Under the pieces are notes generated by a model, which saw only the letters and a list, made by a program, of their open reading frames with translations, was not told the DNA's origin and did no database searches. 64,000 bases of DNA from Pseudonocardia sp. EC080619-01. GTDB taxonomy: Bacteria > Actinomycetota > Actinomycetes > Mycobacteriales > Pseudonocardiaceae. Of the stretch, positions 50,010 through 59,035 are shown in pieces; the stretch's first letter is position 1; the number at the start of each line of letters is the position of its first letter. The stretch covers positions 3,766,501-3,830,500 of the forward strand of contig NZ_CP012184.1 in the NCBI RefSeq assembly GCF_001420995.1, written 5' to 3'. Both the position numbers and the translations under genes were made by a program.

Positions 50010-50215
50010 GGCGGCGATCTCCCGCCGCACCCCGCGCCGGGCCGCCGCACCCCGTGCCAGGCCGCCGCACCCTGCGCGTGGGGTGCCGCAGGCGGCGAGG
50101 GGGTGCGCGGCGTCCCCGGGGGCCCGGCACCCCGTGCCGGGTCGCGGCACCCCGTTGCGGGTCGGCGCACCCTGCGCGTGGGGTGCCGCGGGCGGCTACG
50201 GGGTGCGTGGGGCGG
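50010..50215. repeat. Degenerate GCACCCCGTGCCGG tandem/inverted repeat cluster
   Basis: Between deoD and the kinase gene, units of about 18-22 bp resembling GCACCCCGTGCCGGGTCGC recur at least five times. A 20-bp hairpin sequence GCACCCTGCGCGTGGGGTGC occurs identically twice (about 50069-50088 and 50168-50187), each followed by CCGC(A/G)GGCGGC. The organisation is like the cluster at 28.7 kb but with a different unit. Confidence 0.75.
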
Positions 50216-50238
50216 TCGGAGCGGGTCCGGGCCTCGGG

Positions 50239-51945
50239 TCAGCTCGACGTCGTCCGGAAACCGGCGGCGATCGCGGCGAACAGCCCGGAGGCGGCGGACT
50301 CGGCCTGTCCGGCCGGAGACGTCAACTGCAGGACCCACACGCCGTCGGGGGTGCGGCCCGGGACGATCCGCAGCAGCGTGCTGCGCTCCGCAGGACCACT
50401 GGTCGTGGTGAGCGTGACCTCGCTGCTGCCGTCGGGCTCCCGGGTGGCGGGTGTCGCGTCGACGGTGTCGACGCCGAGCGCCTCCGGGGTGAGGGCGTCG
50501 GTCACCGCGGCCGCCGACGCCGCCGCGCGGACCGACAGCTCCTGCCGGCCGTCCGGGCTGACGAACCGCACCACGGCAGAGCCGTCGCCGGCGGGGGACC
50601 GGTACTGCGTCCAGTCCTGCGGGATCGCCACGGTGAAGCCCAGCGGGTCCGGGTGCGCGACCCGCGGCGTGCGCTCGGTCGCGACGGTGATCGTGCTCAG
50701 CGCCTCCTGGCCGGCCAGGGTACGGACGCCGGTGAACCCGCCCAGCGCTCCCAGCAGCACCAGCAGCGCGCCACCGAGCACCAGCGGGATCCCGCCGAGC
50801 ACCCCGGCGACACCGCCGGGCCGCCCCGACGGGGCCCGGGTACCGGCGGCGCGGGCGCGCGCCGGGGCCGACGGAGCCGGTCGCGCGGGCGCGGGGCGCG
50901 GCGGTTCGGGGGCCGCGACGGGCGGCGGCGGAGGGGCCGGGGCCGGCTCGGCGAGCGGCGCCCCGCCCCGCGGGTACGTGCCGGTCCCGGTGGGGGTCAC
51001 GCCGCGGGGCGGCCGCTGGACCTGCGGGCCGGACGGCGTGGTCGGCGCCGGGACCCTCGCCATGATCGTCGGGACGTCCGGCGACCCGGGGAAGATCGGG
51101 TCGTCGGGGTCGGCGAGCAGCGGCCGCAGCCGGGCGCGGACCTCGTCGAGCGGCATCCGGCCGGCCGGCTCCTTGACCATGAGACCGCTGATGACCTCGG
51201 CGATCGGCCCGGTCATCGTCGGGACCGGCACCGGGCCGTCGACGACCTCGGTGATCGTCTTGACCGGGTCGCCGTCCACGTCGTAGGGCGGGCGGCCCTC
51301 GACGGCGGCGTACAGGGTCGCGCCGAGGCCCCACAGGTCGGCGGCCGGCGTGACCGGCTGACCGGCGGCGACCTCCGGTGCGATGTAGGCGGGCGAGCCG
51401 AGCACGAGGCCGGCCGACGTCATCGGTGCGTCGGACTCGTTGCGGGCGATGCCGAAGTCGGTGAGCTTGATCCGGCCGTCGTCCGAGATGAGGACGTTCC
51501 CGGGCTTGACGTCGCGGTGGGTGATCCCGGCGCGGTGCGCCGCGCGCAGGGCGGCCGCGGTACCGAACCCGACGACGCCGGCCTGCGCGGAGTCGAGCCT
51601 GCCCAGCTCGGAGATCGCCGACGCGAGGTTCTTCGACGGCACCAGCTCCATGATCACCAGCGGCTCCTCGCCGCCGGAGTCGAGCACGTCGAAGACGGTG
51701 ACCACGTTGGGGTGCGAGAGCCCGGCCAGTGCACGGGCCTCGCGCATGATCCGCTCGCGCAGCTCCTGCTTCTCGCCGTCGGGGATCCCGTCCGGGATCT
51801 TCAGCTCCTTGAGGGCGACCCGCCGCTGCAGGACGTCGTCGAAGCCGGACCACACCGTGCCCATCGCGCCGCTGCCGAGCGGGCCGTCGACGCGGTACCG
51901 CCCGGCTATCTGGCGGCGCTGGACCTCGCCTTCGGAAACGGACAC
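50239..51945 (-). CDS. Receptor-type Ser/Thr protein kinase with extracytoplasmic C-terminal domain
   Basis: 568 residues from GTG 51945. Complete kinase: glycine loop GPLGSGAMGTVW (21-32), Lys46 in VALKELKI, ITHRDVKPGNVLI (Asp145), DFG (163-165), GSPAYIAPE. After ~280 comes a Pro/Ala-rich juxtamembrane region, then a single helix (GGIPLVLGGALLVLLGALGGF) and a ~140-residue outside domain starting TITVATERTPRVAHPDPLGFTVAIPQDWTQYR. That domain is not PASTA or a recognised sensor but resembles lipoprotein-like domains of mycobacterial-type secreted proteins. Divergent from the M20 amidohydrolase gene. Confidence 0.93.
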   Translation of the reverse strand: MSVSEGEVQRRQIAGRYRVDGPLGSGAMGTVWSGFDDVLQRRVALKELKIPDGIPDGEKQELRERIMREARALAGLSHPNVVTVFDVLDSGGEEPLVIMELVPSKNLASAISELGRLDSAQAGVVGFGTAAALRAAHRAGITHRDVKPGNVLISDDGRIKLTDFGIARNESDAPMTSAGLVLGSPAYIAPEVAAGQPVTPAADLWGLGATLYAAVEGRPPYDVDGDPVKTITEVVDGPVPVPTMTGPIAEVISGLMVKEPAGRMPLDEVRARLRPLLADPDDPIFPGSPDVPTIMARVPAPTTPSGPQVQRPPRGVTPTGTGTYPRGGAPLAEPAPAPPPPPVAAPEPPRPAPARPAPSAPARARAAGTRAPSGRPGGVAGVLGGIPLVLGGALLVLLGALGGFTGVRTLAGQEALSTITVATERTPRVAHPDPLGFTVAIPQDWTQYRSPAGDGSAVVRFVSPDGRQELSVRAAASAAAVTDALTPEALGVDTVDATPATREPDGSSEVTLTTTSGPAERSTLLRIVPGRTPDGVWVLQLTSPAGQAESAASGLFAAIAAGFRTTSS

Positions 51946-52384
51946 GTCGACGATTGTCCCATCGCACGCCGAGCGGCCCGCCGCCACACCTGCCGTCACG
52001 GCCCGTTCCCGCTGGTCACGATGTGTCACTGGTCCGGTCGGTCCACGACGCCGGACGGTGCGCGCCGCGGGCCGGGCGCCGGTCGCCGCGACGAGCGTCC
52101 GCGCCCGGGCCGGCGCGGGGACCGGCCGTCGTGCGACGAGGCCCCGGACCGCCGGTGAACGGCGAAAACGGCCGCTCGTCGCGCCTCCGCCCGCCCGCTC
52201 GTCAGAACTGCCGATCCCGCTGGCAGCACCCCGCCGACCCCTCGCCGCCCGGAGCCGTGAACGGCCGATTTCGACTGGAACACCGCCGGACGGGTGAGCA
52301 CCATTTCTCTCGTACGGGCACCGTGGTGCGACGTCGGAGTCGACACCGCACCGGTCCCGGGCTTTCCCTGACGAGGAGGACAAG
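51946..52384. other. Divergent promoter region, kinase / M20 amidohydrolase
   Basis: 439 bp. No supportable gene. The right end has GAGGAGGAC (about 52373-52381) serving the amidohydrolase; the rest shows no repeats, motifs or clear -10/-35 pairs that I would defend. Confidence 0.5.
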
Positions 52385-53629
52385 GTGACTGCGCTGCAGA
52401 CCCGCACCGAGCTCCCCGAGATCGCCGATCTCGCTGTCGACGACCTCGGTGAGGGCACGGGTCCGGCCTGGCTGGAGTCGTGGATGCGGGCGCACAAGGG
52501 CGAGATCGTCGGCTGGCGCCGTGCGATCCACGCCCAGCCCGAGCTCGCCCGGCGCGAGCACCTCACCACCGCACGCGTGTCCGAGACGCTGCGGCGCGCC
52601 GGTCTCGAGCCGCGGACCCTGGCCGGAGGCACCGGCGTCGTGTGCGACGTCGGGCACGGCGGTCCGCTGGTGGCGCTGCGCGCCGACATGGACGCGCTGC
52701 CGCTGCAGGAGCAGAGCGGTGTGTCGTTCGCGTCCGAGATCCCCGGCGTGATGCACGCCTGCGGGCACGACGGGCACACCGCGATGCTGCTCGGTGCCGC
52801 GCTGGCGCTGAACTCGGCGCCGTCGCTGCCCGGGCGGGTGCGGCTGGTGTTCCAGCCGGCCGAGGAGGTGCAGCCCGGCGGCGCGCTCGACGTGTGCGAC
52901 CAGGGCGTCATGGAGGAGGTGCAGCGGATCTTCGCGCTGCACTGCGACCCGCGCCTGGAGGTGGGGAAGCTGGGCACCCGGGTCGGGCCGATCACCTCGG
53001 CGTGCGACCTCATCGAGGTGCGCCTGACCTCCCCGGGCGGGCACACCTCGCGCCCGCACCTGACGGCCGACCTCGTCCAGGCGCTCGGCCTGCTCGCCAC
53101 CCAGGTCCCGCTGCTGCTGACCCGGCACGTGGACCCGCGGTCGGGCACCGTCCTGACCTGGGGCGCGGTGCACGCCGGCGACGCGGCGAACGCGATCCCG
53201 CAGTCCGGGATGCTGCGCGGCACGCTGCGCACCGCCGACCACGCGACCTGGACCGAGCTCGAGGACACGCTGCGCGCGCTCGTCGCGTCGGTGCTGGCCC
53301 CGACCGGCGTCGGGTACGTGCTGGACCACGTCCGCGGCGTCCCGCCGGTCGTCAACGACGAGGCCTCCACCGGGATGCTGCGTGACGCAGCGGTCACCGT
53401 CGGGGGCGACGCGGCCGACGCGAGCACCGAGCAGTCCTCCGGCGGCGAGGACTTCGCCTGGTACCTGGAGCACGCGCACGGCGCGATGGCCCGGCTCGGC
53501 GTGTGGTCGGGCAGCGGCCCGAAGCGCGACATCCACCAGCCGACGTTCGACCTCGACGAGCGGGCGCTCCCGTTCGGGTCCCGGGTGCTGGTGCACGCCG
53601 CGCTGGCGGCACTGGCCGACGCGTCCTGA
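52385..53629 (+). CDS. M20-family amidohydrolase (N-acyl-amino-acid/peptidoglycan-type AmiA/AmiB-like)
   Basis: 414 residues from GTG 52385 with GAGGAGGAC upstream. M20D core: IHAQPELARREHLTT, LVALRADMDALPLQEQSG (metal Asp), HACGHDGHTAMLLGAALAL (metal His, Asp), VFQPAEEVQPGGA (catalytic Glu pair), ALHCDP and the C-terminal metal His near SSGGEDFAWYLEHAHG. Typical members hydrolyse N-acyl amino acids or small amides. Position beside the PNP/kinase group equals mycobacterial amiA1/amiB1. Substrate is not assignable. Confidence 0.9.
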   Translation: MTALQTRTELPEIADLAVDDLGEGTGPAWLESWMRAHKGEIVGWRRAIHAQPELARREHLTTARVSETLRRAGLEPRTLAGGTGVVCDVGHGGPLVALRADMDALPLQEQSGVSFASEIPGVMHACGHDGHTAMLLGAALALNSAPSLPGRVRLVFQPAEEVQPGGALDVCDQGVMEEVQRIFALHCDPRLEVGKLGTRVGPITSACDLIEVRLTSPGGHTSRPHLTADLVQALGLLATQVPLLLTRHVDPRSGTVLTWGAVHAGDAANAIPQSGMLRGTLRTADHATWTELEDTLRALVASVLAPTGVGYVLDHVRGVPPVVNDEASTGMLRDAAVTVGGDAADASTEQSSGGEDFAWYLEHAHGAMARLGVWSGSGPKRDIHQPTFDLDERALPFGSRVLVHAALAALADAS

Positions 53630-53656
53630 CGCCCCACGGCCCCCCGTACGACGACG

Positions 53657-53693
53657 AGCGGCCCGGTCCCGGATCACTCCGGGCCGGGCCGCT
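53657..53693. terminator. Hairpin between M20 and cyclotransferase genes
   Basis: AGCGGCCCGG (53657-53666) pairs with CCGGGCCGCT (53684-53693) and an inner CCCGG/CCGGG extends it, a bidirectional terminator for the convergent genes. Confidence 0.8.
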
Positions 53694-53707
53694 CGGCCGT
53701 TCGCGGG

Positions 53708-54166
53708 TCAGGTGCCGGGCGAGGACTTGCGGCTCGGCCGGCTGCGGAGCTCGTTGACGTAGTCGTCGGGCGCGCCGGCGGTCTCGGCCGCGTCGGCGAT
53801 CACCCCGAGGTAGCGGGCCGACGGCTCGCCGCCCTCGTAGGCGTTCAGCACGTAGATGAAGGCGAGCACGCTGCCGTCGAGGGTGGCGACGCGCAGGCGC
53901 AGCTTCTTGTGCATCCCGAGCTCACCGCCCTCCCAGCGGTCGAGCTGACGCTCGTCGTGCTCGGGGACGTCGTAGAGCACGACGAAGACCTGCGAGCCCG
54001 GCTCCTCCACCACGGTGGAGAGCGCGCCCTCCCAGGTGTAGTCCTCACCGCCGAACGTCAGCCGCCAGCCCTGGAGCCACCCCGTCCCGGCCATCGGCGA
54101 GTGCGGGGCGCGCTCCTTCATCTGCTCGGGGTCCAGGTTCGACCCGTACGCGGCATACAGCGGCAC
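53708..54166 (-). CDS. Gamma-glutamylcyclotransferase-like protein
   Basis: 152 residues from GTG 54166. The AIG2/GGCT fold is marked by MPLYAAYGSNLDPEQMKERAP (the GSNL loop), the RLTFGG strand, VFVVLYDVPEHDERQLDRWEG (catalytic Glu equivalent in the DERQLDRWEG helix) and AFIYVLNA. It resembles gamma-glutamylamine or GGCT-like enzymes, which release 5-oxoproline. Divergent from lpdA with 143 bp between, as in mycobacterial Rv3304/Rv3303c. True substrate unknown. Confidence 0.8.
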   Translation of the reverse strand: MPLYAAYGSNLDPEQMKERAPHSPMAGTGWLQGWRLTFGGEDYTWEGALSTVVEEPGSQVFVVLYDVPEHDERQLDRWEGGELGMHKKLRLRVATLDGSVLAFIYVLNAYEGGEPSARYLGVIADAAETAGAPDDYVNELRSRPSRKSSPGT

Positions 54167-54309
54167 GTGAGAAGGGTAATGGCCGTCGTCCGGGCGCTTC
54201 GACCCGCCCGGCCGAAAGAATCGGACACGCGTACTGTGAGCGGCGTCGACGCCGGTGGCGAGGCCGCCATCGGCCCACCACCACCGACATCTCCAGGGGG
54301 AACCTTCCC

Positions 54310-55713
54310 GTGACCCGCATCGTCATCATGGGCGGCGGACCGGCCGGGTACGAGGCCGCGCTCGTCGCGGCCCAGCACGGCAGCGACGTGACCGTCGTCG
54401 AGCGGGACGGGATGGGCGGCGCGTGCGTCGTCCACGACTGCGTCCCGTCGAAGACCTTCATCTCCTCCGCCGCCGTGCGGGTGGACCTGCACCGCGCCGA
54501 GGACCTGGGCGTGCTCGTCGACCGCGGCAACTCCGCCGTCGACCTGCCCGCGGTCAACGAGCGGGTGAAGTCGCTCGCGCTGGCCCAGTCGGCCGACATC
54601 CGCGCCCGGCTGGAGGGCGAGGGTGTGCGGATCGTCCCCGGCACGGCACAGTTCAGCGGGCCGGCCGAGGCCCGGGCGGCGCACGAGCTCGTCGTCACCC
54701 ACCCGGACGGCTCGACCGAGGCCGTCCTGGCCGACATCGTGCTCGTCGCGACCGGCGCCACCCCGCGGGTGCTGGACTCCGCCCGGCCGGACGGCGACCG
54801 CGTCCTCGACTGGCGCCAGCTCTACGACCTCGAGGAGCTGCCCGAGCACCTGATCGTCGTCGGCTCCGGTGTGACGGGTGCCGAGTTCTGCTCCGCCTAC
54901 GTCGAGCTCGGCTGCCGGGTCACCCTGGTCTCCAGCCGGGACCGGGTGCTGCCGCACGAGGACGCCGACGCCGCCGCGGTGCTCGAGGAGGTCTTCGCCG
55001 AGCGTGGCGTGGAGATCCTGCCGAACACCCGCGCCGACAAGGTCGAGAACACCGGCGACGGGGTGCGGGTCACGCTGTCCGACGGCCGCACCGTCGAGGG
55101 CTCGCACGCGCTGATGACGGTCGGGTCGATCCCGAACACCGGCGACCTGGGGCTGGAGAAGGTCGGCATCGAGACCGACCGCGGCGGCTTCGTCCCGGTG
55201 GACAAGGTCTCCCGGACGTCCGAGCCCGGCGTCTACGCGGCCGGTGACTGCACCGGCGTGCTGATGCTCGCCTCGGTCGCGGCGATGCAGGGCCGGATCG
55301 CGATGTGGCACGCGCTCGGCGAGGGCGTCGCCCCGATCCGGCTGCGGACCGTCGCGGCGAACGTCTTCACCCGCCCGGAGATCGCGACCGTCGGCATCAG
55401 CCAGAACGCGATCGACTCCGGCGAGGTCCCGGCGCGGACCGTCATGCTGCCGCTGTCGACGAACCCGCGGGCCAAGATGCGCGGACTGCGGCGCGGCTTC
55501 GTGAAGCTGTTCTGCCGTCCGGCGTCCGGCGTGGTGATCGGCGGCGTCGTCGTGGCCCCGGTCGCCAGCGAGCTGATCCTGCCGATCGCGATGGCCGTCC
55601 AGAACGGACTGAACGTGGACGACCTCGCGCACACGTTCTCGGTGTACCCGTCGCTGTCCGGGTCCATCACCGAGGCCGGTCGTCAGCTGATGCAGCACTC
55701 CGACCTGGACTGA
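54310..55713 (+). CDS. lpdA: Flavoprotein disulfide-reductase family quinone reductase (LpdA-like)
   Basis: 467 residues. FAD motif VIMGGGPAGYEAALVAAQHG, the active-site loop GGACVVHDCVPSKTF with Cys39 and Cys44 both present, NAD motif IVVGSGVTGAEFCSAYVELG, and a late FAD segment VYAAGDCTGVLMLASVAAMQG. Mycobacterial LpdA is an NAD(P)H:quinone reductase that lacks a functional disulfide pair; here both Cys are kept although the loop is shifted from GGTCLNVGC. The terminal His-Glu dyad of true lipoamide dehydrogenases is replaced by VYPSLSGSI, so a Lpd role is unlikely. Confidence 0.9.
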   Translation: MTRIVIMGGGPAGYEAALVAAQHGSDVTVVERDGMGGACVVHDCVPSKTFISSAAVRVDLHRAEDLGVLVDRGNSAVDLPAVNERVKSLALAQSADIRARLEGEGVRIVPGTAQFSGPAEARAAHELVVTHPDGSTEAVLADIVLVATGATPRVLDSARPDGDRVLDWRQLYDLEELPEHLIVVGSGVTGAEFCSAYVELGCRVTLVSSRDRVLPHEDADAAAVLEEVFAERGVEILPNTRADKVENTGDGVRVTLSDGRTVEGSHALMTVGSIPNTGDLGLEKVGIETDRGGFVPVDKVSRTSEPGVYAAGDCTGVLMLASVAAMQGRIAMWHALGEGVAPIRLRTVAANVFTRPEIATVGISQNAIDSGEVPARTVMLPLSTNPRAKMRGLRRGFVKLFCRPASGVVIGGVVVAPVASELILPIAMAVQNGLNVDDLAHTFSVYPSLSGSITEAGRQLMQHSDLD

Positions 55714-55726
55714 GCACCCACCGGTG

Positions 55727-55751
55727 GAATCGCTGCCTGAGGCAGCGATTC
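55727..55751 (+). terminator. Hairpin terminator after lpdA
   Basis: GAATCGCTGCC (55727-55737) pairs perfectly with GGCAGCGATTC (55741-55751) around TGA. Confidence 0.85.
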
Positions 55752-55902
55752 TGCCCGGCCCCACGGCGTGGTCTCGTCCCAGAGCGGCGCCCCGCACCCC
55801 GTCCCGCGCACCGGCCGCCGTCGTGAACCGGCCCGGACACGGCGACACCCCCGCCCGCGCCGGTCGCGAACCGGCGCGGACGGGGGTGCGTCCGTGGGTG
55901 AC

Positions 55903-56385
55903 TCAGGCCGCCGGGGCGGTACGGAGGTCGCCGGCCGTCCGGCACCCGCTGAGCGGGCACGGCGGCGGCGACCACGACCGGTCCGGTCCGTCGGACGCGG
56001 GGACGAGCCCCGCGAACGGCCACCGGCCTGCGAACCGCTGCAGGTACCAGTAGCAGAACAGGTGGTCCGGGTCCTCCGGGGCGGTGACGAACACCGGCCG
56101 TCCGCCGAGGGACTCCACCCAGGCGGCGTAGGCGTGCGCGACCTGGGCCGGCGGGCGTGCGGCTCGCCGGGGCCAGAGCCAGTCCTCCGCCCGGTCCCGC
56201 CAGGTCTCCAGCGAGGACGGGTGCAGGGTGGCCCCGGGCAGTTCCCGGAGGTTGGCGGTGAAGGTGCCGATCGGGACACCGTCCGCGCGGTACGCGGACG
56301 AGGCCAGGGTGAGCAGGGAGTGCGGGCCCGGGATCGGGCCGTCGGTGTGGACGTGTGTCGTCACGTACAGCGATGTGGGGGGCAT
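55903..56385 (-). CDS. Degenerate DEDDh-type exonuclease-like protein
   Basis: 160 residues from ATG 56385. The sequence matches the actinomycete exonuclease family whose normal start is VSTDVEADGPIPGPYSML; here it reads YVTTHVHTDGPIPGPHSLL, with both Asp and Glu of the first metal motif replaced by His. ANLRELPGA, HPSSLETWRDRAEDW, GGRPVFVTAPEDPDHLFCYWYLQRFAG follow, but the later D and H-X4-D motifs are missing and the protein is truncated after residue ~128 into a Pro/Ser-rich end. Nuclease activity is unlikely. It may bind nucleic acid, or be a pseudogene in the making, though the reading frame is intact. Confidence 0.7.
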   Translation of the reverse strand: MPPTSLYVTTHVHTDGPIPGPHSLLTLASSAYRADGVPIGTFTANLRELPGATLHPSSLETWRDRAEDWLWPRRAARPPAQVAHAYAAWVESLGGRPVFVTAPEDPDHLFCYWYLQRFAGRWPFAGLVPASDGPDRSWSPPPCPLSGCRTAGDLRTAPAA

Positions 56386-56542
56386 GACGGATCCTGTGCG
56401 TCTCGGTCGAGCTGATGACGGCTCACGGCGCGGCCGGGCTGCGTGGTGAGTGGATCCGCGGCGCGGTACTCCGCGTGGCGGTGGTTCCGGGCCCCGTGGA
56501 TCGGGCACACGGGTCGGCTCTGTGCAGTTGTGGTGCAGTCGT

Positions 56543-56589
56543 CGTGCTGCTGCCACGGGCACCTGCGCGGTGTGCGTGGCAGCAGCACG
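56543..56589 (-). terminator. Hairpin terminator downstream of accA3
   Basis: A perfect 14-bp stem pairs 56543-56556 with 56576-56589, 43 bp past the carboxylase stop, with a 19-nt loop. Confidence 0.7.
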
Positions 56590-56631
56590 CTAGATCGACC
56601 GGCGCCGCCGGTCAACGGGCGTCGAGCCGGC

Positions 56632-58407
56632 TCAGTCCTTGATCTCGCAGATCACGGTGCCCTGGGAGATCGAGGCGCCCTGCTCGGCGTCGAGGCCGGT
56701 CACGGTGCCGTCCTTGGAGGCGGTGACCGGGTTCTCCATCTTCATCGCCTCGAGGACGACGATCAGGTCGCCCGCCGAGACGGTGTCGCCGTCGACCACG
56801 GCGACCTTGATGATCGTGCCCTGCATCGGCGCGGTGACGGCGTCGCCGGACACCTTGGTCCCGCCGCCCTTGCCGGTCCGCTTGCGCGGCGCGGCCTTCG
56901 CCTGGCCGCCACCGCCGCTGCCGCCGCCCAGGGCGAGATCACCGGGCAGCGAGACCTCGAGCCGCCGGCCGCCGACCTCGACGACCACGGACTGCCGCTC
57001 GCCGGTCTCGGCGTCGGCTCCGGCGCCGCCCTCGAACGGGGGGACCGTGTTGTCCCACTCGGTCTCGATCCACCGGGTGTGCACGGCGAAGTCGTCGCCG
57101 GTCTCCGCGGCGTAGGCCGGGTCGGAGACGACGAGCCGGTGGAAGTCGAGCACGGTGGCCATGCCCTCGACCTGGAACTCCGCCAGCGCGCGGCGGGACC
57201 GCTCCAGCGCCTGCTTCCGGTCCGCGCCGGACACGATCAGCTTCGCCAGCAGCGAGTCGAACTGCCCGCCGATGACGGAGCCGTCCTCGACACCGGCGTC
57301 CATCCGCACGCCCGGGCCCGACGGGTACCAGATCCGCTCGACGGTGCCGGGGGCCGGAAGGAAGTTGCGGCCGGCGTCCTCGCCGTTGATCCGGAACTCG
57401 ATCGCGTGCCCGCGCGGCGCCGGGTCCTCGGTGAACTCCAGCTCCTTGCCCTCGGCGATGCGGAACATCTGACGGACCAGGTCGATGCCGGTGGTCTCCT
57501 CGGAGACCGGGTGTTCGACCTGCAGCCGGGTGTTCACCTCGAGGAAGGTGATCATCCCGTCCTCGCCGACGAGGAACTCGACGGTGCCGGCGCCGTAGTA
57601 GCCGGCCTCCTTGCAGATCGCCTTGGACGCGTCGTAGAGCGTCTTCTCCTGCTCCTCGGTGAGGAACGGCGCGGGCGCCTCCTCGACGAGCTTCTGGAAG
57701 CGGCGCTGCAGCGAGCAGTCGCGGGTCCCGACCACGACGACGTTGCCGTGCTGGTCGGCGATCACCTGGGTCTCGACGTGCCGCGGGCGGTCGAGGTAAC
57801 GCTCGACGAAGCACTCGCCACGGCCGAACGCGGCGGTCGCCTCACGGACGGCGGACTCGTACAGCTCGGCGACCTCGGAACGCTCGCGGGCGACCTTCAT
57901 GCCACGGCCACCGCCGCCGAACGCGGCCTTGATCGCGACCGGCAGGCCGTACTCGTCGGCGAAGGCGAGCACCTCGTCGGCGCCGGAGACGGGGTCCTTG
58001 GTGCCGGGCACCAGCGGGGCGCCGGCGCGGGTGGCGATGTGCCGGGCGGTGACCTTGTCACCGAGATCGCGGATGGACTGCGGGGACGGGCCGATCCAGG
58101 TGATGCCGGCGTCGATCACGGCCTGGGCGAAGTCGGCGTTCTCCGACAGGAAGCCGTAGCCGGGGTGGATCGCGTCGGCACCGGCCTGCTTCGCGGCGCC
58201 GATGACCTTGTCGATGTCGAGGTAGGACTCTGCGGCGGTGGACCCGCCCAGCGTGAACGCCTCGTCGGCGAGACGCACGAACATCGCGTCCCGGTCCGGG
58301 TCCGCGTAGACGGCGACACTTCCCAGGCCCGCGTCCTTCGCAGCCCGGATCACACGGACGGCGATCTCGCCGCGGTTGGCGACGAGCACTTTGCTCAGTG
58401 CGGGCAC
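56632..58407 (-). CDS. accA3: Acyl-CoA (acetyl/propionyl) carboxylase alpha chain: biotin carboxylase + BCCP
   Basis: 591 residues from GTG 58407, preceded by GGAGGAG. Biotin carboxylase domain: [38 protein letters not shown]-grasp loop [12 protein letters not shown], and [13 protein letters not shown] Gly/Ala-rich linker (~505-525) leads to the biotinyl domain with EAMKMENPV, biotinylated Lys at residue 556. Length and order match AccA3-type alpha subunits, which with AccD subunits make malonyl- or methylmalonyl-CoA for lipids. It is monocistronic and preceded by its own promoter region. Confidence 0.97.
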   Translation of the reverse strand: MPALSKVLVANRGEIAVRVIRAAKDAGLGSVAVYADPDRDAMFVRLADEAFTLGGSTAAESYLDIDKVIGAAKQAGADAIHPGYGFLSENADFAQAVIDAGITWIGPSPQSIRDLGDKVTARHIATRAGAPLVPGTKDPVSGADEVLAFADEYGLPVAIKAAFGGGGRGMKVARERSEVAELYESAVREATAAFGRGECFVERYLDRPRHVETQVIADQHGNVVVVGTRDCSLQRRFQKLVEEAPAPFLTEEQEKTLYDASKAICKEAGYYGAGTVEFLVGEDGMITFLEVNTRLQVEHPVSEETTGIDLVRQMFRIAEGKELEFTEDPAPRGHAIEFRINGEDAGRNFLPAPGTVERIWYPSGPGVRMDAGVEDGSVIGGQFDSLLAKLIVSGADRKQALERSRRALAEFQVEGMATVLDFHRLVVSDPAYAAETGDDFAVHTRWIETEWDNTVPPFEGGAGADAETGERQSVVVEVGGRRLEVSLPGDLALGGGSGGGGQAKAAPRKRTGKGGGTKVSGDAVTAPMQGTIIKVAVVDGDTVSAGDLIVVLEAMKMENPVTASKDGTVTGLDAEQGASISQGTVICEIKD

Positions 58408-58561
58408 GGTCGAACTCCTCCGGTCGCGAGCGCCGGCCCGATGCTCCGGCGCAGGGTTACCGGGGAGTGTAGGAGCGAGATCCCGGATAAACCCCGGGAG
58501 GGAGTGTGGTGATGGCAACGTCACCACCCGTCCGTGGTCCCCGCACCTGGTCGTGATCGGT

Positions 58562-59035
58562 TCAGAGGTGAGACGGGCCACCCCGCCACCACCGGTGGAA
58601 CCCCCGCGACACCGCCGACCGGCGGGACGGGGCGGTACGGCCGTCGTAGCGGAACGTGTGCTCCCGGTCGGCCAGCTCCCGGGACGCACCGGGACCGAGC
58701 GCCCCGGCGGCGTCGAGCTCGCGGGCCAGATCCCAGCCCTCGCGCTCCGCGCCGTACGGCGGCACACCCGCGAACCGGTCCGCGAACAGCCGTGGCCACT
58801 CCGGGCCGATGCCGGCCGCGAGGAGCGGCCACGCGGCCGCGGCGGCACCGGCCCGCTTCCGCAGCAGTGCCGTGCGGGTCGCGGTGAGGAGGTGGGTGGG
58901 GACACCCGCGGGGTCCGGCCCGCCGGCGACGAGTGCCGCGACGAGTGCGGCCTGCCGTCCGGCGAGGGAGCCGGCGGCCGGGGCCGGCCCGGGCGGCCGC
59001 GGGTCGTCGGAGCCGGGGCTCCACAGGGCGTTCAT
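58562..59035 (-). CDS. Small SCO6045-like protein, putative MNIO partner
   Basis: 157 residues from ATG 59035, overlapping the DUF692 stop by 4 bp (ATGA), so translation is coupled. The sequence is helical: [80 protein letters not shown], ending in a short Arg/Trp-rich tail. It resembles the C-terminal domain of SCO6045-type proteins, which are attached or adjacent to DUF692 enzymes. By analogy with MbnC/DUF2063-type partners of MNIO oxidases, it may recognise and present the substrate. Family assignment is from memory of the pattern, without a search. Confidence 0.65.
   Translation of the reverse strand: MNALWSPGSDDPRPPGPAPAAGSLAGRQAALVAALVAGGPDPAGVPTHLLTATRTALLRKRAGAAAAAWPLLAAGIGPEWPRLFADRFAGVPPYGAEREGWDLARELDAAGALGPGASRELADREHTFRYDGRTAPSRRSAVSRGFHRWWRGGPSHL

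Noticed and set aside
50010-50215. CRISPR array or tRNA cluster
   Set aside because: Units are contiguous and degenerate with no unique spacers, and no cloverleaf can be drawn.
55903-56385. Calling the degenerate exonuclease a pseudogene
   Set aside because: The frame is intact and the N-terminal two thirds are well kept; only active-site residues and the C-terminus are lost, so I kept it as a CDS.
56415-56642. 75-codon plus-strand open frame
   Set aside because: Spans the accA3 terminator hairpin and has no start signal or homology pattern.
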